From NCBI GenBank assembly GCA_023512015.1, contig JAIMAI010000001.1, positions 62,001 to 126,000 on the forward strand: a DNA stretch of 64,000 bases, written 5' to 3'. A program made the translations under genes and the position numbers. Below are positions 55,801 to 63,846 of the stretch, in pieces. The notes below the pieces were generated by a model that searched no databases, was not told where the DNA came from, and saw nothing but the letters and a program-made list of their open reading frames with translations. Every line of letters begins with the position of its first letter. Position 1 is the first letter of the stretch. The DNA comes from Acidothermus sp. Lineage in GTDB: Bacteria; Actinomycetota; Actinomycetes; Acidothermales; Acidothermaceae.

Positions 55801-56181
55801 CATCACCGTGGGTTCACCGCCGGCGAGCTGCGCCGGGTCGAGGAGGCCGCGCCGAGCCAGTTGGGCTAGCCGCCGACGGACTCGGCCGGCGAGTTCCGCC
55901 GCGGCCCGGCGGGTGAAGGTGAGTCCGAGCACCTGATCGGGCCGCACCCATCCGTTCGCAACCAGGAAGACCACGCGGGCCGCCATCGTCTCCGTCTTGC
56001 CGGAACCCGCGCCGGCGACGACGATCGACACCCGGTCGCGGGCTTCGATCACCGCCTGCTGCTCGGGGGTCGGCGTCGGCAGACCCAAGGCAGCTGCCAG
56101 CTCCCGAGCACTCCGCAGCTCACATCCGCCGGACGGTTCGCAGATCTCCGCCATCACCGGTCCGTCGCGGGAAACCCTCAT
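52852..56181 (-). CDS. adnB: AdnB subunit of the AdnAB helicase-nuclease
   Basis: 1109 residues. UvrD-like motor: Walker A GAGSGKT at 57-63, LTFTRRAAAELAGRVRRRL, VLLDEFQDTSHAQLEFL, GDPAQAIYGWRGAS, TVHSAKGLEWDVVCLPGW, RRLAYVAVTRARRRLLVTGY. C-terminal RecB-like nuclease with GRMDAVFQDPDGG and TIVDWKTGR (Asp and Lys of the active site). With AdnA it resects double-strand breaks in actinobacteria in place of RecBCD. ATG at 56181 overlaps the adnA TGA by 4 bases, fixing the start. A perfect 22-bp inverted repeat lies inside the gene near 53250. Confidence 0.95.
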   Translation of the reverse strand: MRVSRDGPVMAEICEPSGGCELRSARELAAALGLPTPTPEQQAVIEARDRVSIVVAGAGSGKTETMAARVVFLVANGWVRPDQVLGLTFTRRAAAELAGRVRRRLAQLARRGLLDPAQLAGGEPTVMTYDAYAGRIVADHALRLGVEPGQRLISPAGSWQFARRAVDAYDGPMDAITLTPMSVTQRVYALAAELAQHRVDVDAVAAWCTQLADQLERLDPDPTGRATVHRKVDGVIAALRGRCQLLPIVEEYRRRKKAAEVLDFADQMALAADLAERFPEIGRAERATFRAVLLDEFQDTSHAQLEFLSALFSADGTDGDPGTPWMTVVGDPAQAIYGWRGASHDTFRGLDEAFRGAGRYALSVSFRNGPRILDVANELADALRRPGAESLSPPARFAVPTLSALPDAPEGEVRCGMFETVEQEAQAVADFVAELVRPKPGTQPPTAAILLRTWRQLPAVAAALRARDVPVRILGVGGLLVEPEIQDLVAVLRVLVDPQRGDALMRLLTGARWRIGPADLAALMRWARRCAAGAAAPRDAAVGGGGDIPVSLVDALDRLPGSGWCSPEGSRRLRALADELRWLRRRLDQPLPDLLHEVISVTGLDVEAIARDPARGRANLDAFVETAARFAEATDGPTLAAFLDYVDAGRHAERGFEQAETDEPSDLLTPVGEAGDATAGVVDILTVHSAKGLEWDVVCLPGWVDGVFPPRLRGVSGWLTAVQALPWPLRGDRAALPAFDFDGCAHQGELAERIGEFETQVREHRLVEERRLAYVAVTRARRRLLVTGYRWDDTAKPRPESVFLAEVRRVCARSGQPILTWVEPPPSNATNPRLAAGRRTAPWPADPAGARREALDRAAELVRQAIGGELTPPPGGDGDPVAGRWERDVDLLLAEMRDRTDRDGDAVPLPAQLSVSQLVELRGDPETFVVRLRRPVPLPPIPQARRGTAFHQWVEQRFRSPALLDIDELPGAFDAEAGVEGPGELEELQDAFLASPWAARTPVDVEVPFQLVVAGIVIRGRMDAVFQDPDGGYTIVDWKTGRRPADLTPAAVQLAAYRLAWSELTGCPLERVRAVFCYLRDGGDCAPSDLLDRAGIERLITGSAGVSAR
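53230..53277. repeat. perfect 22-bp inverted repeat, 4-base loop, inside adnB
   Basis: Arms at 53230-53251 and 53256-53277 are perfectly complementary around GCTT. The first arm starts CTCCCCGGGGCCTTCGACG. It encodes a linker in the nuclease region (PGAFDAEAGVEGPGEL). In mRNA or cruciform DNA it would be extremely stable. Confidence 0.9.
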
Positions 56182-59100
56182 CGCGGCGCCTCCGTGATCT
56201 GAGCGCCGTCCGGCCACAGCGGGCAGCAGGCCCGCACCCCGCATCGACGGCACTCATCGTTTTCGATCGCCGCGAAGGTCGCGGCGGCCATACCGGCTGC
56301 GCAGGCCCGAACCAAGGCGTGTGCCCACGTCGGCTCCCCGGAGTCGGGCGCCGAACTCGCGCTCAGCGGAGGTTGCTGGTCGATCCGATACACGTCGTCG
56401 GCGCCAAGCTGCACCAGCTCCGCCCCCCCGGGGTCCGTCCCGTATTCGGCGAAACCGCCTTCCCAGACGGCGACCTGGTAGGCGGCCAGTTGCCCGTGCT
56501 CGGCCAGTTCCTTCTGTTTGGGTCTGGTCTTCCCGGTCTTCAGGTCGACGACGACGAGACGTCCCTCGCGGTCGCGTTCGAGACGATCCACCCGTCCGAC
56601 GAGCCGAGCCGGTGCGACGAGGACGTCGAACTCACGCTCGACCGCGAGTAAGGCCCGCTGGTTCGTGGCGAGCCAGGCGGCAAAATTCGCGACCATCTCG
56701 TCGGCCCGTCGGCGCAGGTGGCGGGCGTACCAGCCGGTGCCGAGATCGGTGTCCCGCAGCGCGTCCGCCAGCAAGCCGCTCAACTCCTGCGGAGCGCGGG
56801 CCCGGGCTGCCGCGGCGTGAACCGCGATCCCCACCCCTTGGGCGGGGGAGGGCCCGGCGGTGCCTCCGCAGGTTTCGAGCAACCAGCGCAGCGGGCAGCG
56901 CCTGAATTTGTCGATCGCCGAAGGGGAGACGGTGACCGGCTCGCCTTCGGGAGCGAGCGGTTCCTCGCTGGACGGCGGAAGCATCCCGTACCAGTGCCCC
57001 GGCTCCGCGAAAGCCACCCCCGCCTGCGCCAGGCGCGCGAGTTGGACGGCGGCCACGGTGCGACGCGGTTCCTCGGTCGATTCGGCGAAGTACCGAAGCT
57101 CGGCCACCAGTGACGTCAGGTCGAGGCCCCGGGGCGGACGCTGCAGCGGACGCTCGTCGCCCTCCGGCGGATCGAGGTCGTCGAGGAAGCGGGACGGCTG
57201 TTCCTCCGGGCTGCGGACGGCGGTGACGAACGCCGACCGGCGCGCCCGGGACACCGCGACGTAGCACAGGCGACGCTCCTCGGCGAGCCGCACCGCGGCC
57301 TGGCCCGCGGCGTCGCCGGGGATGCCCGCAAGGACGTCGAGCAGGTCGGGAAGCCCGAGGATCGAACCGCGACGCCGTAGATCGGGCCACGAACCTTCTT
57401 GGACGCCGGCAACGACGACGACCTCCCACTCCCGGCCCTTCACGGAGTGAGCGGTGAGCAGTTCCACGCCGGAAGGGGTCGGGGCGCGCGGGGCGAGGGA
57501 ATCGGAGGGGATCTCCTGGGACAGGAGGTAGTCGGCGAACACCGCTGGAGAGGCCCCGGGGAGGCGGTCCACGAAACGCCCGGCGGCATCGAACAACATG
57601 ACGACCGCGTCGAGATCGCGATCGGCCGCCACCCCCGCCGGCCCACCAGCGAGAGCCTGGTCTACCAGCGCGGCTTCGACGCCGCTGGCCTGCCAGAGGT
57701 CCCACAGCACCTCCTCGACGCTGCGTCCCTCCGCCACTGCGCGTCGTCCGCACCCCACCAAATTTGCGATCTTGCGTGCCGGTTCGGCGAGGTGGGGATC
57801 GAGGCCGGCCAGGTCCCTCGGGTCGGTGAGAACGTCGGCGAGCACGACGGACGACGATCGGCTTCGGCCGGCGGCGAGTTCCAAGCCGCGCAGGGCGATG
57901 CGCAGCCGTCGGAGCTGGAGGGGGTCCGCCTGCCCCAACGGTCCGCTGACGAGTTCCTCAGCCAGTTCCGCGGCCCCCACCGGATCACGGGCGGTGTCGA
58001 GCAAGGGCTCCCCGGACGCAAGCCGCAGCAGGAGAAGGAGGTGGCGCACGACCGCTACGTCGACGATGGGCCGATCGTCGCCGTCCGGACGCACCGGAAC
58101 GTGGGCTGCGGCCAAAGCCCGGCGCAGCGGTGGGAGCAACGACGTCGAGCGGACTACGACGGCCATCTCCGACCACGGCACCCCTTCGGCCAGGTGAGCG
58201 TCCCGCAACCGCGCGGCGATCGCAGCCGCCTGCGCACCGGCGCTCCCGTACACCGCGACATCGAGATGCTCGGGGCGTTCTCCGTCCCGGACGCCGATCA
58301 CAGCCGGTTCCGCTCCGGTGAAATCGACTCCGTCGGGCTCGCCTCCCCGGACGGCGACCACCTCCCGGTGCGGGGCGGGCCCTCCGGGGGGGATGTGGGC
58401 GAGGAACCTGCGGGTGGCGGCGGTGAGGAGGCGACCCATCCGGTATCCCTTCCGCAGGGTGAGCACTCGCGGAGGAGGTCGGCCCGGAAATTCGAACTCG
58501 CTGGTGAACGCCCGCACCCCCGCGGGATCGGCGCCGCGAAAGCCGAAGATCGACTGATCCGGGTCGGCCGCGACGATCAACTCCGCTTGGCGGGCGACGA
58601 GCGCGAGCAGCCGGCGCTGTGCGGGGTCGGTCTCCTGGAATTCGTCCACGGCCACCAGCCGCGGTAAGCGCACCGGCGGATCGGCTTCCAATTCCGCCAC
58701 CGCAGCGTGGATCAATTCGGCGGGATCGTACGCGTCCGCTTCCCGCAGTGCCGAGATCTGGGCGTACTCCGCGGCGAACCGGCCGGCAGCAACCCACTCG
58801 TCGCGTCCGTGTTCGCGCCCCAGCCGGATCAATTCCTGCGGGCCCAGCCCACGTTCTGCGGCGCGTTGCAGGAAATCGCGCAGCTCGCGGGCGAACCCCC
58901 GGGTAGGCAGGGCGACCCGCAGTTGCGGCGGCCAGCCCGTCCCTCCGCGTGCCGCCTCCCCCGCGAGCAAGTCACGGATGATCGCGTCTTGCTCGGCGCT
59001 GGTGAGCAGCCGAGGGGGCTTCTCCCCGCGACGAACCGCCGCCGCCCGCACCACCCCGAACGCGTAGGAGTGGAAGGTGCGGGCCACCGGCTCCCGAGCC

Positions 59101-59375
59101 GTCCGGCCCAGCCGGGCGGCGATGCGGTAACGCAGATCGGCGGCGGCCCTTCGACTGAACGTGAACAAGACGACGTCGGCGAGTTCCACCTCACCGCGGC
59201 TCACCCGGTCGACGACCGCTTCCACCAAGACCGTGGTCTTGCCGGTGCCGGGCCCGCCCAGGACGAGCAACGGACCGCCGCGGTGGCGCACCACCGCGGA
59301 CTGGTCGTCGTCCAACACCGGGGTCGGACCGGAAGGCGTGGCCGAGGGACGAAGGAGCAGGCGCACGCCTCGCAT
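56178..59375 (-). CDS. adnA: AdnA subunit of the AdnAB helicase-nuclease
   Basis: 1065 residues. Walker A GPGTGKT at 41-47, LFTFSRRAAADLRYRIAARL, LVAVDEFQETDPAQRRLL, ADPDQSIFGFRGAD, TAHSVKGREWEVVVVAGV, RRLCYVAVSRARRSAFVT. The C-terminal RecB-like nuclease has VGRVDRLERDREGRLVVVDLKTGK and ends with an iron-sulfur-type cysteine cluster (CRRCGVRACC). It is translated together with adnB. ATG at 59375 is used; GTG at 59366 with GGTGAG upstream is a close alternative, and the frame stays open to 59438. Confidence 0.94.
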   Translation of the reverse strand: MRGVRLLLRPSATPSGPTPVLDDDQSAVVRHRGGPLLVLGGPGTGKTTVLVEAVVDRVSRGEVELADVVLFTFSRRAAADLRYRIAARLGRTAREPVARTFHSYAFGVVRAAAVRRGEKPPRLLTSAEQDAIIRDLLAGEAARGGTGWPPQLRVALPTRGFARELRDFLQRAAERGLGPQELIRLGREHGRDEWVAAGRFAAEYAQISALREADAYDPAELIHAAVAELEADPPVRLPRLVAVDEFQETDPAQRRLLALVARQAELIVAADPDQSIFGFRGADPAGVRAFTSEFEFPGRPPPRVLTLRKGYRMGRLLTAATRRFLAHIPPGGPAPHREVVAVRGGEPDGVDFTGAEPAVIGVRDGERPEHLDVAVYGSAGAQAAAIAARLRDAHLAEGVPWSEMAVVVRSTSLLPPLRRALAAAHVPVRPDGDDRPIVDVAVVRHLLLLLRLASGEPLLDTARDPVGAAELAEELVSGPLGQADPLQLRRLRIALRGLELAAGRSRSSSVVLADVLTDPRDLAGLDPHLAEPARKIANLVGCGRRAVAEGRSVEEVLWDLWQASGVEAALVDQALAGGPAGVAADRDLDAVVMLFDAAGRFVDRLPGASPAVFADYLLSQEIPSDSLAPRAPTPSGVELLTAHSVKGREWEVVVVAGVQEGSWPDLRRRGSILGLPDLLDVLAGIPGDAAGQAAVRLAEERRLCYVAVSRARRSAFVTAVRSPEEQPSRFLDDLDPPEGDERPLQRPPRGLDLTSLVAELRYFAESTEEPRRTVAAVQLARLAQAGVAFAEPGHWYGMLPPSSEEPLAPEGEPVTVSPSAIDKFRRCPLRWLLETCGGTAGPSPAQGVGIAVHAAAARARAPQELSGLLADALRDTDLGTGWYARHLRRRADEMVANFAAWLATNQRALLAVEREFDVLVAPARLVGRVDRLERDREGRLVVVDLKTGKTRPKQKELAEHGQLAAYQVAVWEGGFAEYGTDPGGAELVQLGADDVYRIDQQPPLSASSAPDSGEPTWAHALVRACAAGMAAATFAAIENDECRRCGVRACCPLWPDGAQITEAPR

Positions 59376-59409
59376 CTCACCACGAGGTACGGACAAAATT
59401 CCGCGCTTT

Positions 59410-59476
59410 CCCGTGGCGGGAGGTCGGCAGGACCTCACCGTGGTGGGAAGGTTGGCAGGACCTCACCGTGGTGGGA
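59410..59476. repeat. 28-bp tandem duplication upstream of adnA
   Basis: Units at 59421-59448 and 59449-59476 differ at one base (AGGTCGGCAGGACCTCACCG against AGGTTGGCAGGACCTCACCG at their starts). A partial unit precedes them at 59410-59420. It sits between moeZ and adnA and would lie in the adnA leader or promoter. Each unit contains a small palindrome AGGnnnnnAGGACCT-like core. Confidence 0.7.
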
Positions 59477-59568
59477 AGGCGATAGCACCTCCCCGCAACG
59501 AGAGCAGGGAGCGCGACCCACCCGGCGGGGAGATCACGATGAGCGCCGGGCCGACGTCCCCTTCGGCG

Positions 59569-60759
59569 TCAGTACGACGGAAGGCTCGGGTCGACCTGGT
59601 TGACCCAGCCGACCACGCCGCCCCCGACGTGGACCGCGTCGGCGAAACCGGCGCCCTTGACGATCGCCAGTGCTTCCGCGGACCGCCCGCCGGTCTTGCA
59701 GTACAGCACGATCCGCTTGTTCTGCGGGAGTTTCTCCAACGCGCTGCCGTTGACGAACTCACCCTTCGGGATCAGTGTGGCGCCCGGAATCGAGACGATC
59801 TCGAACTCGGCCGGTTCGCGGACGTCGACCAGGAAGATGTCTTCCCCGCGGTCCATCCATTCCTTGAGTTCCCGCGGCGTGATGGTCGAGCCGGCTGCGG
59901 CGCGCTGCGCTTCCTCGGAGACCACGCCGCAGAACGCCTCATAGTCGATCAACTGCGTGATGGTCGGGTTCTTCCCACAGATCGGGCACTCCGGGTCCTT
60001 GCGCACGCTGACAGTACGGAAGGTCATCTCCAACGCGTCGTAGATGAGCAGGCGCCCGACCAGCGGCTCCCCGATCCCGGTGAGCAACTTGATCGCTTCG
60101 GTGGCTTGGATCGACCCGATGGTGGCGCAGAGGACGCCGAGCACCCCGCCCTCGGCGCAGGAGGGGACCATCCCCGGCGGCGGCGGCTCCGGGTACAGGC
60201 AGCGGTAGCAGGGAGCCTGACCGCCCGGGGCGTTGGCCCAGAAGACTGATGCCTGGCCGTCGAACCGGTAGATCGACCCCCACACGTACGGCTTGCCGAG
60301 GAGCACGCAGGCGTCGTTGACCAAGTAGCGGGTGGCGAAGTTGTCCGTGCCGTCGACGATGAGGTCGTAGCCGGAGAAGATATCCATGACGTTGTCGTTG
60401 TCCAGCCGCTCTTCGTGCAGCACAACGTTGATCAACGGGTTGATCTCGCGGAGGGTGTCGCGCGCCGACTGAGCCTTGGAACGGCCGATGTCGCTCTGTC
60501 CGTGGATCACCTGACGCTGCAGGTTGGATTCGTCGACGACGTCGAAGTCGATCACACCGAGGGTTCCCACCCCGGCTGCCGCTAGATACATGAGCACCGG
60601 CGATCCCAGACCTCCGGCCCCGAGGGCGAGCACCTTCGCGTTCTTCAGCCGTTTCTGGCCGGCCATCGCCACATCCGGAATGATCAAGTGGCGGGAGTAC
60701 CGACGTACTTCGTCGACCGACAGGTTCTCAGCGGGTTCGACCAGCGGGGGGTAGGGCAC
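59569..60759 (-). CDS. moeZ: MoeZ-type adenylyltransferase/sulfurtransferase
   Basis: 396 residues. E1-like domain: ALGAGGLGSPVLMYLAAAGV, DFDVVDESNLQRQ, zinc cysteines CYRCLYP and CPICGK, and the adenylation-region cysteine PSCAEGGVLG. C-terminal rhodanese domain with active-site loop CKTGGRS. MoeZ activates and thiolates small sulfur carriers, MoaD2 for molybdenum cofactor and CysO for cysteine synthesis. That links it functionally to NasA, a molybdoenzyme. GGAGGAAACGACACC precedes the GTG at 60759. Confidence 0.96.
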   Translation of the reverse strand: MPYPPLVEPAENLSVDEVRRYSRHLIIPDVAMAGQKRLKNAKVLALGAGGLGSPVLMYLAAAGVGTLGVIDFDVVDESNLQRQVIHGQSDIGRSKAQSARDTLREINPLINVVLHEERLDNDNVMDIFSGYDLIVDGTDNFATRYLVNDACVLLGKPYVWGSIYRFDGQASVFWANAPGGQAPCYRCLYPEPPPPGMVPSCAEGGVLGVLCATIGSIQATEAIKLLTGIGEPLVGRLLIYDALEMTFRTVSVRKDPECPICGKNPTITQLIDYEAFCGVVSEEAQRAAAGSTITPRELKEWMDRGEDIFLVDVREPAEFEIVSIPGATLIPKGEFVNGSALEKLPQNKRIVLYCKTGGRSAEALAIVKGAGFADAVHVGGGVVGWVNQVDPSLPSY

Positions 60760-60795
60760 GGTGTCGTTTCCTCCGGTTCCAGCGTCACTCTGCGA

Positions 60796-61869
60796 TCACA
60801 GGGGTTGCTGCGGCGCCCCTCGCGACGCACTTGGCTCAACGGTCCCACGGGGCCCTGGCATTCCTTCCGCAGGGTACGTCGCGTCTCCAGCGGCGGCGCC
60901 CGCCCACGACTCTTCGCCGGTCCTTTCCCGCCCCCAGGTTTCGCGCACGAACGACGCCAGCAGGTCGGCGACCACCTCCGGCGCTTCCAACTGCGGCACG
61001 TGGCCGACGTCCGGAAGCAGCGCGAAGCCTGCCCTCATCCGATCGGCGATGCGCCGACTCCGCCGCGGACGCACGAGCCTGTCCCGCTCCCCTTGGATCA
61101 CCAGAACCGGGACACGGACGGCGGCGAGCTCCCGCCACAGCCGCCACGGGCGCAGGTAGCTCGCGATCAGGCTGCGCAGCGACCCGCAGTACGCGTCGAC
61201 GCCGTGCGGTGCGGTCGCGCGGCGCTGGACGACGTCCCGCAGCAGCTCGCGGCGATCTCGGCCCACCCGGCCGGGGTCGCCATAGCAGAGCCGCAGGGCT
61301 TGCTCGACGATCCAGTCGGGGTCGGCACGCAGCCCCGCGGCGACCAGGCGGGGGCCGATCAGCGGGAAGGCGGCCGGCAGCAGTTGCCAACTCCCCCGCG
61401 GGGGCCGGGGATCCGGCAAGGCCGGGCAGATCAACGTGAGGCTGGCAACCGGACGCCGGGCCACGAGCCGGACGGCGATCGCGGCCCCCATCGAATTCGC
61501 GACCAGATGCACCGGGCCGAGGCCCAAAACCTCGATGCAGCAGTCCAGGGCCCGGGCGTGGGCGTCGAGTGAGACGTCGGCGTCCGGGGGCGGGAGGGAG
61601 GCACCGAATCCCGGCAGATCCACGGCGTAGCACGCCAGCTCGGGGTCACGGTCTGCGAGGACGGCGACGAGGTCCGCCCAGTCCAATGAATCGCCGCCGA
61701 GGCCGTGCACGAACAAGAGCGCAGGGCTGGTGTCATGGAGGCCGTTGCGCTGCCCGTCGGGGTCACCCCGCCACGCGTCGGGTCGACCATCGCCCGGATC
61801 ATTCCGGCGGACGAAGAAGGTGCCGGCGGTGGTCTGCAGCCAGGTCCCGGGGAAGTGGGCGACGTCCAT
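60796..61869 (-). CDS. alpha/beta hydrolase
   Basis: 357 residues. Oxyanion motif LLFVHGLGGDSLDW, nucleophile elbow VANSMGAA (serine with Asn before and Met after; first glycine replaced by alanine), acid residue region VLVIQGERDRLV, and catalytic histidine in DVGHVPQLEAP. A cap domain lies between. The last 35 residues are a Gly/Ala/Pro tail. The substrate cannot be told. It is 36 bases upstream of moeZ and in the same direction, so possibly co-transcribed. Confidence 0.88.
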   Translation of the reverse strand: MDVAHFPGTWLQTTAGTFFVRRNDPGDGRPDAWRGDPDGQRNGLHDTSPALLFVHGLGGDSLDWADLVAVLADRDPELACYAVDLPGFGASLPPPDADVSLDAHARALDCCIEVLGLGPVHLVANSMGAAIAVRLVARRPVASLTLICPALPDPRPPRGSWQLLPAAFPLIGPRLVAAGLRADPDWIVEQALRLCYGDPGRVGRDRRELLRDVVQRRATAPHGVDAYCGSLRSLIASYLRPWRLWRELAAVRVPVLVIQGERDRLVRPRRSRRIADRMRAGFALLPDVGHVPQLEAPEVVADLLASFVRETWGRERTGEESWAGAAAGDATYPAEGMPGPRGTVEPSASRGAPQQPL

Positions 61870-61900
61870 GACGTCTCCGGTCTACCACCGGCCGGCTGCA

Positions 61901-61938
61901 TCGGTCAGCCGACGACGACTGCGTCGGTCAGCCGACGA
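61901..61938. repeat. 15-bp direct repeat at the 3' end of the 61928 gene
   Basis: TCGGTCAGCCGACGA occurs at 61901-61915 and 61924-61938, 23 bases apart. The second copy covers the stop codon of the minus-strand gene, the first lies just after it, so it looks like a short duplication of the gene end. Confidence 0.6.
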
Positions 61939-62602
61939 GGTGCTCCACCCGCCGATTCAGCGCATCCAGCGTGGCGCGGATCGCGGCCTGGCGCACGTCC
62001 TCCCGGACCGCCGCGGCGCCGGTCAGCCGCTCACTCCCACTACCGGTGAGCATGGTGACCGCAACCAGCACCGTTCGGTCGCGTCCGGTGGAAGCCACCT
62101 CGACCAAGTCGAGTTCGAAGCGGGCCTGGCCGCCGAGGAGTTCTTCGACGGCGCGCAGGGTGGCGGTGGCCACCGCACGTTGGACGCCGCTGCGGGTCGC
62201 CGTGCCGTCGCTGTGCCCGACCGCGGTGCGGTCGCCGACGGCGAGGGTGACGTCGGCCGAGACCGACAACCCGGAGGAGACGATGTGCATCCGGCGGATG
62301 GCCGGACGGAAACGGGTGCCGTCGGGAGCCTGCTCGGGGATCTCGGGGCCGACGTTGACCTCCTCGGTCGCCTCCATGTCCTCGACGAGCTGCACCCGGT
62401 CGGCGTCCACCCCGAGGCCGAAGCGTTCGCGCAGCAGGCGCCCGACCGCGCTGGCGACCTCGACTTCGTCGACCCCCGGTTGGAGGCCGAGGCGAAGCAC
62501 CCCGAGCCCTTCACCAGCGGCGTCGGGTTGCACTTCGGCGTCCGCGACGCCGGGAAGTTCCCGGAGGGCCGCGACGATCTCGCGGTGGTCGGTGACGCTC
62601 AC
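61928..62602 (-). CDS. conserved actinobacterial hypothetical protein
   Basis: 224 residues from a GTG at 62602 with GGGAG upstream. Acidic and soluble. It has three parts: an N-terminal ferredoxin-like stretch (ALRELPGVADAEVQPDAAGEGLGVLRL), a middle VSSGLSVSADVTLAV, and a C-terminal RFELDLVEVASTGRDRTVLVAVTML, followed by a helix that ends VEHLVG. The middle and C-terminal parts look like two copies of a small alpha/beta domain. I do not recognise a function. It lies 118 bases after ku in the same direction. Confidence 0.72.
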   Translation of the reverse strand: MSVTDHREIVAALRELPGVADAEVQPDAAGEGLGVLRLGLQPGVDEVEVASAVGRLLRERFGLGVDADRVQLVEDMEATEEVNVGPEIPEQAPDGTRFRPAIRRMHIVSSGLSVSADVTLAVGDRTAVGHSDGTATRSGVQRAVATATLRAVEELLGGQARFELDLVEVASTGRDRTVLVAVTMLTGSGSERLTGAAAVREDVRQAAIRATLDALNRRVEHLVG

Positions 62603-62720
62603 GTCTGCTCCCGGGAGGGCCGGACTCACCGGCACGGAGGAACGGCCCGAGATCCTGCCTCACATCCCGGGCTCACCTGTCACCTCGACCGGTGCGTCCT
62701 TTTCCTTGAGGAATTTACGC

Positions 62721-63689
62721 TCACGCGGACCGGCGGCGGGCAGTGCTGCGCTGCGCGGCGGGGGCTTCCTCGGACGACGCCGTGGTCGCGCGCCGACGAC
62801 GCCCGCTCGCCGCCGACTTCGCCTCTTCGTCCGGGGGCTGCGCTTTCTTGCGGCTTGCGGACGACGCCGACTTCGCCGCCGCCCGCGTCGGGGACCGGGA
62901 GCCGCCCTCGCGTTCCTTGCGGGCCGCTTCGACACTGGCCCGCAGGGCGGCCACCAGGTCGACGACGTTGCCGGCCGCCGCCTTGCGTTCGCCTTCCGCG
63001 GCCACCACCTCGCGGCCTGCGATCTTTGCCTCGATGACTTTCTCCAACGCTTCGCGATAGTCGTCGTGGTAGCGGCTCGGGTCGAAATCGCCGGACATGG
63101 ATTCGATGAGCGACTCGGCCATCGCGATTTCCTGACTGCGCACTGCGGGAGCGTCCTGCAGGAAATCGAAATCCGCCTCACGAATCTCGTCGGGCCACAG
63201 CATGGTCTCCAACACCAGGACGCCGTCTCGAATACGCAGCGTCGCCAACGACTCCCTTCGCCGGAGCGCGATTTTCACGATGCCGACCTTCCCGGATTTT
63301 TCCAGAGCATCGCGCAGCAGGACGTACGCCTTGCGGGCTTTGGCGTCCGGTTCGAGGTAATAACTCTTCGAGAAATAAATCGGATCGACCTGTTCGAGCG
63401 GGACGAATTCCAAGACCTCGATCTCCCGACTGGTCGACAGCGGCAATTCGGCGAGATCGTCGTCGGTGAGCACCACCATTTCGCCGTCCGGCAATTCGTA
63501 TCCCTTGGCGATGTCAGCGTACTCGACTTCGTTGCCGCAGCGGGAACAAATGCGCCGGTAGCGGATGCGGCCGCCGTCCGTGCGGTGGACCTGGTGGAAC
63601 GCGACGTCGCGCTCCTGGGTCGCCGGGTACAGGTTGACGGCGATGCTCACCAGGCCGAAGGAGATGGCGCCTTTCCAGATCGCTCGCAT
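62721..63689 (-). CDS. ku: NHEJ DNA end-binding protein Ku
   Basis: 322 residues. It begins MRAIWKGAISFGLVSIAVNLYPATQERDV, typical of bacterial Ku, then ICSRCGNEVEY, YFSKSYYLEPD, and the C-terminal core HDDYREALEKVIEAKI. About 75 further residues form a Lys/Arg/Ser/Ala-rich tail (basic C-terminal extension), as in mycobacterial and Streptomyces Ku. It binds broken DNA ends and recruits LigD, which is not in this window. GAGGACCC precedes the ATG at 63689. Confidence 0.97.
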   Translation of the reverse strand: MRAIWKGAISFGLVSIAVNLYPATQERDVAFHQVHRTDGGRIRYRRICSRCGNEVEYADIAKGYELPDGEMVVLTDDDLAELPLSTSREIEVLEFVPLEQVDPIYFSKSYYLEPDAKARKAYVLLRDALEKSGKVGIVKIALRRRESLATLRIRDGVLVLETMLWPDEIREADFDFLQDAPAVRSQEIAMAESLIESMSGDFDPSRYHDDYREALEKVIEAKIAGREVVAAEGERKAAAGNVVDLVAALRASVEAARKEREGGSRSPTRAAAKSASSASRKKAQPPDEEAKSAASGRRRRATTASSEEAPAAQRSTARRRSA

Positions 63690-63846
63690 GGGTCCTCGTT
63701 TCCGGCTCGGCGACCTCGTCTGATAGTCGATACCCGCTGCGCTGCCGGCCACGCACCGCCGCCTCCCGGACGGGTACGCTGCAAGTCCGAGCCGAAGGCG
63801 CAGATTTCACGGTAACCGTCGGAGCCGAGGAAGGCAGGAGCAGCCG

